Positions 5,433 to 7,396 of a DNA stretch of 7,396 bases are shown in pieces. The notes below the pieces were generated by a model. That model had not been told where the DNA came from and did not search any database. It was given only the letters and a program-made list of their open reading frames with translations. Origin of the DNA: Melioribacteraceae bacterium (GTDB lineage Bacteria > Bacteroidota > Ignavibacteria > Ignavibacteriales > Melioribacteraceae); the NCBI GenBank assembly GCA_015486905.1, contig WFQV01000311.1, forward strand, positions 1 to 7,396. The letters are read 5' to 3'. Numbering within the stretch: position 1 is the first letter of the stretch; every line of letters begins with the position of its first letter. The position numbers and the translations under genes were made by a program.

Positions 5433-6140
5433 ATGGAAAAACGAAATGCCGTTTGGATTACCGGCGCAAGCTCGGGCATTGGGAAAGCAATTGCAATGTT
5501 ATTTGCCGACAAAGGAGAAAATGTAATTGTTTCCTCAAGGGACGGAAACGAATTAAAAAAATATCTCGCACCGAAGAGTAAAAATATTTTCGTCTTCCCA
5601 TTGGATGTGAGCGACCCGGAACAAATCCGGGGAAAATATTCGGAGATAAAAGAATCGTTCTTTGTTAACGCTTTAATTAACAATGCGGGTGTTACTTCTT
5701 TCAAACCGGTTGTAGAATTAACCGACGATGAGGTGAAAAAAATTCTAACAACAAATTTAATTGGAGCTGTCAATCTTACCCGCGCGGTTTTACCGGAAAT
5801 GATTAAAAGAAATCTGGGAACGATAATCAATATTCTTTCCGTTGCTGCCGATAATATTTTTAAAAATTCTTCCGTCTATTCCGCATCGAAATCGGGATTG
5901 AAAACCTTTACGAAAATTTTACGAGAGGAGGTACGTGAATATTCGATAAGGGTAATAAATGTTTACCCCGGTGCTACTCGGACGCCTATTTGGCCTTCCG
6001 AAGTTTTGGAAAAATTTGCCGATAAAATGATGTCGCCGGATGATGTGGCAAAAGTTGTTTTTAATGTCTTTCAAAACAAATCGAATTTGGTGGAAGAAGA
6101 AATTGTTCTGCGTCCCCTAACGGGAGATTTGAAATTGTAA
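5433..6140 (+). CDS. NADP-dependent short-chain dehydrogenase, sepiapterin-reductase-like
   Basis: This is a classical SDR of 235 residues. The cofactor motif TGASSGIG is at 10-17, with R36 after the second strand (SSR), which favours NADPH. NNAG is at 83-86, and the catalytic tetrad is N108, S136, Y149 and K153 (YSASK). The segment PGATRTPIW at 179-187, then MMSPDDVAKVV and the end EEEIVLRPLTGDL, closely resemble what I remember of the Chlorobium tepidum sepiapterin reductase C-terminus. Coming 1 nt after folE and two genes after PTPS, it could reduce 6-pyruvoyl-tetrahydropterin to a tetrahydrobiopterin isomer. SDRs of general function in Bacteroidota can share these C-terminal residues, so the fold is certain and the substrate is an inference from sequence likeness plus operon position. 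A purine-rich stretch (AAGGGCAG) about 10 nt upstream serves as the ribosome site. Confidence 0.85.
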   Translation: MEKRNAVWITGASSGIGKAIAMLFADKGENVIVSSRDGNELKKYLAPKSKNIFVFPLDVSDPEQIRGKYSEIKESFFVNALINNAGVTSFKPVVELTDDEVKKILTTNLIGAVNLTRAVLPEMIKRNLGTIINILSVAADNIFKNSSVYSASKSGLKTFTKILREEVREYSIRVINVYPGATRTPIWPSEVLEKFADKMMSPDDVAKVVFNVFQNKSNLVEEEIVLRPLTGDLKL

Positions 6141-6167
6141 ACAAAATGTAATTTGTTTTGTAAAATT

Positions 6168-6203
6168 TTTGACAAATTTTTAAATAAACTTGTTTTATTT
6201 TTG
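6168..6203 (+). promoter_or_regulatory. Possible promoter for the small membrane protein/TlpA group
   Basis: The 69-nt gap after the SDR contains TTGACA at 6169-6174 and TATTTTTG at 6196-6203, which fits the Bacteroidota -7 consensus TAnnTTTG. The interval of about 21-24 nt is longer than ideal, and the -7-like element ends only 6 nt before the next start codon, so the transcript would be almost leaderless. The region is very AT-rich, and the match could be chance. Confidence 0.22.
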
Positions 6204-6209
6204 AAGTTT

Positions 6210-6440
6210 ATGAAAAAATATTTTAATAAAAAATTTATTATCAAAAGAGTTCTGCCTGTCCTGGGCGGAGCATTATTAGGCTATGCTTATTATTATTTCA
6301 TTGGTTGTACCTCCGGCAAATGTGCAATCACAAGCAATCCTTACATCTCAACTGTTTACGGTTCTTTAATAGGAATTTTATTTGCACTGCCGAGTAAAAA
6401 AAAGGAGAAAAGAGATGAGTCAAGAAGCACCGATAAATAA
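6210..6440 (+). CDS. Small two-helix membrane protein, DUF6132-like
   Basis: A 76-residue membrane protein. A basic N-terminus (MKKYFNKKFIIKR) is followed by hydrophobic segments at about 12-31 and 47-60 and a basic tail KKKEKRDE. Between the helices lies GCTSGKCAITSNPY, with C33 and C38, and then STVYGSLIG. That pattern is what I recall for the DUF6132 family of Bacteroidota, whose function is not known to me. The two conserved cysteines near the membrane face suggest a redox or metal role. The frame extends upstream to a TTG at 6153, but ATG at 6210 gives the usual family length; only a weak GAAG precedes it. The 3' end overlaps the next gene by 26 nt, which strongly suggests co-translation. 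Confidence 0.8.
   Translation: MKKYFNKKFIIKRVLPVLGGALLGYAYYYFIGCTSGKCAITSNPYISTVYGSLIGILFALPSKKKEKRDESRSTDK
6404..6407 (+). promoter_or_regulatory. Ribosome binding site fixing the start of the DUF1858-like gene
   Basis: GGAG within AAAGGAG lies inside the DUF6132-like coding sequence, 7 nt before the ATG at 6415. It selects this start over an upstream in-frame ATG at 6382 and places the start 26 nt before the end of the preceding gene. Confidence 0.7.
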
Positions 6441-6636
6441 AGAAATTGAAATCGAAGAATTGGTAGATTTACTCCCCGATGCGGTTACATATTTAATGGA
6501 AAAAGGTATTCGCTGTTTACGATGCGGAGAGCCTATCTGGGGAACGCTTGAGGATGCCGCTAAAGAGAAAGGATTTAACAACGATGACATTCAAGGCTTC
6601 GTCGATGATTTAAATAAACTTTACGCCGAAGGCTAA
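6415..6636 (+). CDS. Small CxxC protein, DUF1858-like
   Basis: A 73-residue soluble acidic protein matching the DUF1858 pattern. An initial IEELVDLLPDAVTYLMEKG helix is followed by the turn CLRC (C34, C37), then GTLEDAAKEKGF and a closing helix DDIQGFVDDLNKLY. Such domains occur alone or joined to hybrid-cluster and other redox proteins. The CxxC could bind metal or form a disulfide, but a molecular role has not been settled as far as I know. Start chosen from the GGAG 7 nt upstream. It sits between a two-Cys membrane protein and a TlpA-like thioredoxin, all cysteine-pair proteins, which points to a shared thiol-redox task. 18 nt separate its stop from the next start. Confidence 0.85.
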   Translation: MSQEAPINKEIEIEELVDLLPDAVTYLMEKGIRCLRCGEPIWGTLEDAAKEKGFNNDDIQGFVDDLNKLYAEG

Positions 6637-6654
6637 AATATAAAAGGAGTTCAA

Positions 6655-7278
6655 ATGAGTGAAAAGAAAAATAAAGCAAAAAGGAAAGAAGAAGGGAAAG
6701 AAATAAAAAAAGGTCTGACCAAAAAACAAAGAAGCTGGCTTTACACCGGAATCTTTTTAGTGATTGTTTTAATACTTTTTATTGTAAATAATTCCGGGAA
6801 CGAGCCAAAAGAAGGTCCTTTGCCTCCAAATTACACTACAACTACGGCTTACCCGCCGGCACCCGATTTCACACTCCCCTCGGTTAACGGCAAGAAAATT
6901 ACGCTTTCCGATTACCGAGGTAAAGTTGTGATTATTGATTTTTGGGCTACTTGGTGTCCCCCGTGCAGAAGGGGTATCCCGTATTTAATTTCACTTAAAT
7001 CTGAATACGGCAGCAAAGGGCTCGAAATAATTGGCATTTCGTTAGATGCCATTACACGCGGTACCCAAGCACAGGTTATTCCGTTTATTAAAAATTACGG
7101 AATTAATTACCCTATCGTTACCGGCAATATGGACATAGTTCAAAGATTCGGTGGCATACGTTCTATTCCCACAACTTTTATAGTCAGTAAGGACGGCAAG
7201 ATACTCGCCCGTTACACAGGTTTAGCTCCGAAATCCACTATTGAGGCGGTAGTCAAAAAAGGACTTGGAATAAATTAA
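6655..7278 (+). CDS. Membrane-anchored TlpA/ResA-like thiol-disulfide oxidoreductase
   Basis: A 207-residue thioredoxin-fold protein facing the periplasm. A strongly basic cytoplasmic N-terminus (residues 1-28) precedes one hydrophobic anchor at about 29-45 (YTGIFLVIVLILFIV), with no cleavage site evident. A Pro/Thr-rich linker (about 50-69) leads to the AhpC-TSA/TlpA domain: APDFTLPSVNGKKITLSDYRGKVV, the redox motif WCPPC at 100-104, and the cis-Pro loop IPTTF with P172. Proteins of this kind reduce disulfides in secreted or cytochrome c apoproteins. No cytochrome maturation genes are visible here, so the partner is unknown. GGAG at 6646-6649, 5 nt upstream, supports the ATG. The 27 or so N-terminal residues, almost all charged or polar, are unusually long ahead of the anchor. 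Confidence 0.92.
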   Translation: MSEKKNKAKRKEEGKEIKKGLTKKQRSWLYTGIFLVIVLILFIVNNSGNEPKEGPLPPNYTTTTAYPPAPDFTLPSVNGKKITLSDYRGKVVIIDFWATWCPPCRRGIPYLISLKSEYGSKGLEIIGISLDAITRGTQAQVIPFIKNYGINYPIVTGNMDIVQRFGGIRSIPTTFIVSKDGKILARYTGLAPKSTIEAVVKKGLGIN

Positions 7279-7294
7279 TTCCCCTACCAATTAT

Positions 7295-7333
7295 GAACGG
7301 TGCACTTAGTAACAGATACCAAGTGCACTGTTC
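7295..7333 (+). terminator. 13-bp hairpin after the tlpA-like gene, possible terminator
   Basis: Arms GAACGGTGCACTT (7295-7307) and AAGTGCACTGTTC (7321-7333) pair over 13 bp with one G-U wobble, around a 13-nt loop. It starts 17 nt after the stop codon at 7276-7278, where operon termination is expected. No T-run follows (TAAATCATTC instead), so it may act as a weak terminator, a 3' stabiliser, or a dyad protein-binding site. In 7334-7396 I see nothing supportable. Confidence 0.55.
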
Positions 7334-7396
7334 TAAATCATTCTTTCCATTTATAAAATAAATTTTAACGAAAAGGATTAACTTTCGAAATTGAAT

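Noticed and set aside
3296..6190. 15-bp direct match AATTTTTAAATAAAC near 3296-3310 and 6176-6190
   Set aside because: Almost pure A/T words recur by chance in this composition; the flanks do not match and one copy is inside a coding region.
6153..6209. TTG start at 6153 for the DUF6132-like protein
   Set aside because: It has no ribosome binding site, and the added residues would place a hydrophobic stretch before the usual basic N-terminus of the family.

Overview
The window is AT-rich, compact DNA that reads like a member of the Bacteroidota/Chlorobi side of the tree, with Ignavibacteria-like lineages as my best guess. That guess rests on small families typical of the group (a DUF6132-like membrane protein and a DUF1858-like CxxC protein), on an SDR whose C-terminus resembles Chlorobium sepiapterin reductase as I remember it, and on several genes with weak Shine-Dalgarno sites. 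No rRNA, tRNA, CRISPR array or insertion sequence is visible.

Region 1 (1-2518, + strand) is an accessory cassette. Remains of a small, probably frameshifted gene (1-213) lie 8 nt upstream of a type II restriction-modification pair: a beta-class, SPPY-type (N4-cytosine type) DNA methyltransferase with an N-terminal HEAT-repeat domain, and a CfrBI-family-like PD-(D/E)XK endonuclease. The pair shares an ATGA overlap. Most lines I sampled by hand here are about 27-33% G+C, against about 40-48% for sampled lines in the folE region, which fits horizontal transfer.

Region 2 (2547-3846, - strand) is a two-gene unit: a Fur-family regulator overlapping an RNase Z-like metallo-beta-lactamase-fold hydrolase by 8 nt. 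The hydrolase frame stops at TAG just after its last metal-binding motif. The same frame then continues for 30 codons that look like the missing last helix and strand of the fold, so the gene is probably interrupted by an amber codon.

Region 3 (3847-3990) is the divergent promoter region between fur and bcp. It holds a perfect 9-bp-arm AT palindrome and a second quasi-palindrome, both candidate operator sites.

Region 4 (3991-6140, + strand) is a tightly coupled operon: thiol peroxidase Bcp, a CX5HGH-type 6-pyruvoyl-tetrahydropterin synthase, GTP cyclohydrolase I starting at TTG, and a sepiapterin-reductase-like SDR. Together the last three could form the full GTP to tetrahydrobiopterin-type pathway.

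Region 5 (6210-7278, + strand) is a three-gene group: a two-Cys small membrane protein, a CxxC DUF1858-like protein and a membrane-anchored TlpA-like thioredoxin. It looks like a thiol-redox module of unknown purpose. A 13-bp hairpin follows it, and I see nothing further in 7334-7396.
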